From positions 27,803,501-27,867,500 of the forward strand of contig NC_092580.1 in assembly GCF_037975245.1 (NCBI RefSeq): a DNA stretch of 64,000 nucleotides. The letters are read 5' to 3'. The translations under genes were made by a program, and so were the position numbers. How positions within the stretch are numbered: the stretch's first letter is position 1; every line of letters begins with the position of its first letter. This document shows, piece after piece, positions 63,075-64,000 of this stretch. This stretch comes from Apostichopus japonicus. Taxonomy: Eukaryota > Echinodermata > Holothuroidea > Aspidochirotida > Stichopodidae. The notes under the pieces were generated by a model. That model saw only the letters and a program-made list of their open reading frames with translations. It made no database searches and was not told the origin of the DNA.

Positions 63075-64000
63075 CTGGAGTGAAAAGAGAAATGACATAT
63101 TAAAAATGAAATGCTTTGAACCAAAAAATGAGAAATACAGAAATGGAAGGATTATGGACGAAGAGGTGATTCTCGACTCCAGCATTTACAGAAAAAAAAA
63201 AAAAAAACCCCAATATGTTTACAATACTGATAATTACACGGCATTGTGGTAACTCAAATTTATGACAACATAAACAACATATTTCACTTTCTGTTTTGAA
63301 ACAGTAAGAAGACAAAAGAGGGCTTTATTCCCTCAGTATATAAGGAAGTCAATAGAAATTAAGCTACAGGAATATTCGGTGCGAGTTCCTTGCCGTACTG
63401 GGCAGGAAACAGTTTTTACGGGTACAACTTATCAAATTTTCACTACATGTGCGCATTTCCTTTCTCTGCAAATGCGAAAGGCACATTTACAAAATTCTGA
63501 TATGAAACGTTAACAAATTTGTGTGGTATTCTGGTATAACTACCACACTAGCCTAAGCTATTCCCTATCCTGTCAATGTAACTACAAATGGCAAAAATGG
63601 GAGTGTGAGGCTGAAATACTGTTGTAACATCCGAAAGGGGTAATTGTTCGTCCAAAGCTTTGAATGGAATTGCACCCGACCCTCCTCCTCAGGTCAAAGA
63701 GGCTATTCAAACTGTTCACTGAGACTTTCATCTCCTCTTTTACAACAAAGAAGTAATGGTACAATTTGTAGTCCCAAGTTTCTGTAAATATGCGCCTACT
63801 CATTAACTTCTTCTGTCAGGAATATGCCGTCATAAAACTAACATTAATAATAATATTAATTCAGCAGATTCATTCCAGTAATTCCACAAGTTTCCCATGG
63901 CAACTGCTTACGGTGATTCCTGTGGATGCAGCCAATGATTATGAAATTCGTAACAAATCTCAAACATACAATGATAAGCAGATGGCTTATGCAAAAATTT
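63075..64000. other. No gene recognised
   Basis: AT-rich, with an A-rich run at about 63191-63207. If the - strand exon at 62957 is real, this would be its upstream intron. No further exon was found. Confidence 0.35.

Overview
The window reads as animal nuclear DNA: AT-rich, with split genes, GT-AG introns of roughly 0.2-5 kb, microsatellites and DNA-transposon remnants. The main gene is the PBAF chromatin-remodelling subunit polybromo-1 (PBRM1), in an invertebrate-type form. Upstream are two tandem double-CTLD lectin genes. A lectin cluster, a canonical polybromo and a TTAGGG-type repeat together suggest an invertebrate deuterostome, perhaps an echinoderm such as a sea cucumber. That placement is inference, not proof.

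Layout: (1) 1-2032 is non-coding and holds two nested hAT-like elements. (2) 2033-3070 encodes the last two exons of a secreted-type lectin with two C-type lectin-like domains (CTLDs); its 5' exons are not seen. (3) 3071-5818 is intergenic, with a local duplication and a palindromic element with 52-bp arms. (4) 5819-13256 is a complete paralogous lectin gene: signal-peptide exon, a small Cys-containing exon, a Ser/Thr-rich stalk built from duplicated phase-1 exons, then two CTLDs. (5) 13257-18322 is intergenic with a clean 791-bp hAT-like element. (6) 18326-56738 is PBRM1. I rebuilt 35 coding exons, all on the + strand with consistent splice phases, giving a model of 1906 residues: six bromodomains, two BAH domains, one HMG box, a pair of CWCH2-type zinc fingers absent from human PBRM1 as I recall it, a Gln/Pro/Tyr-rich segment and the conserved C-terminus. 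(7) 56739-58450 is probably its 3' UTR. (8) 58450-64000 has no clear gene; a weak candidate terminal exon lies on the - strand at 62957-63074.

The most unusual structure is at 32184-32982. The last 44 bases of PBRM1 exon 10 plus the first 3 intron bases, splice donor included, form a perfect-period 47-bp tandem array of 17 copies, so one exon is followed by 16 further donor-like sites. A second, smaller duplication of an exon end with its donor occurs after exon 25. The lectin stalk shows exon duplication in which the duplicated exons are identical while their introns have diverged.

All coordinates were read by eye from splice signals and reading frames. No alignment or database search was run. 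Comparisons with human PBRM1 and ARID2 rest on memory of those families.
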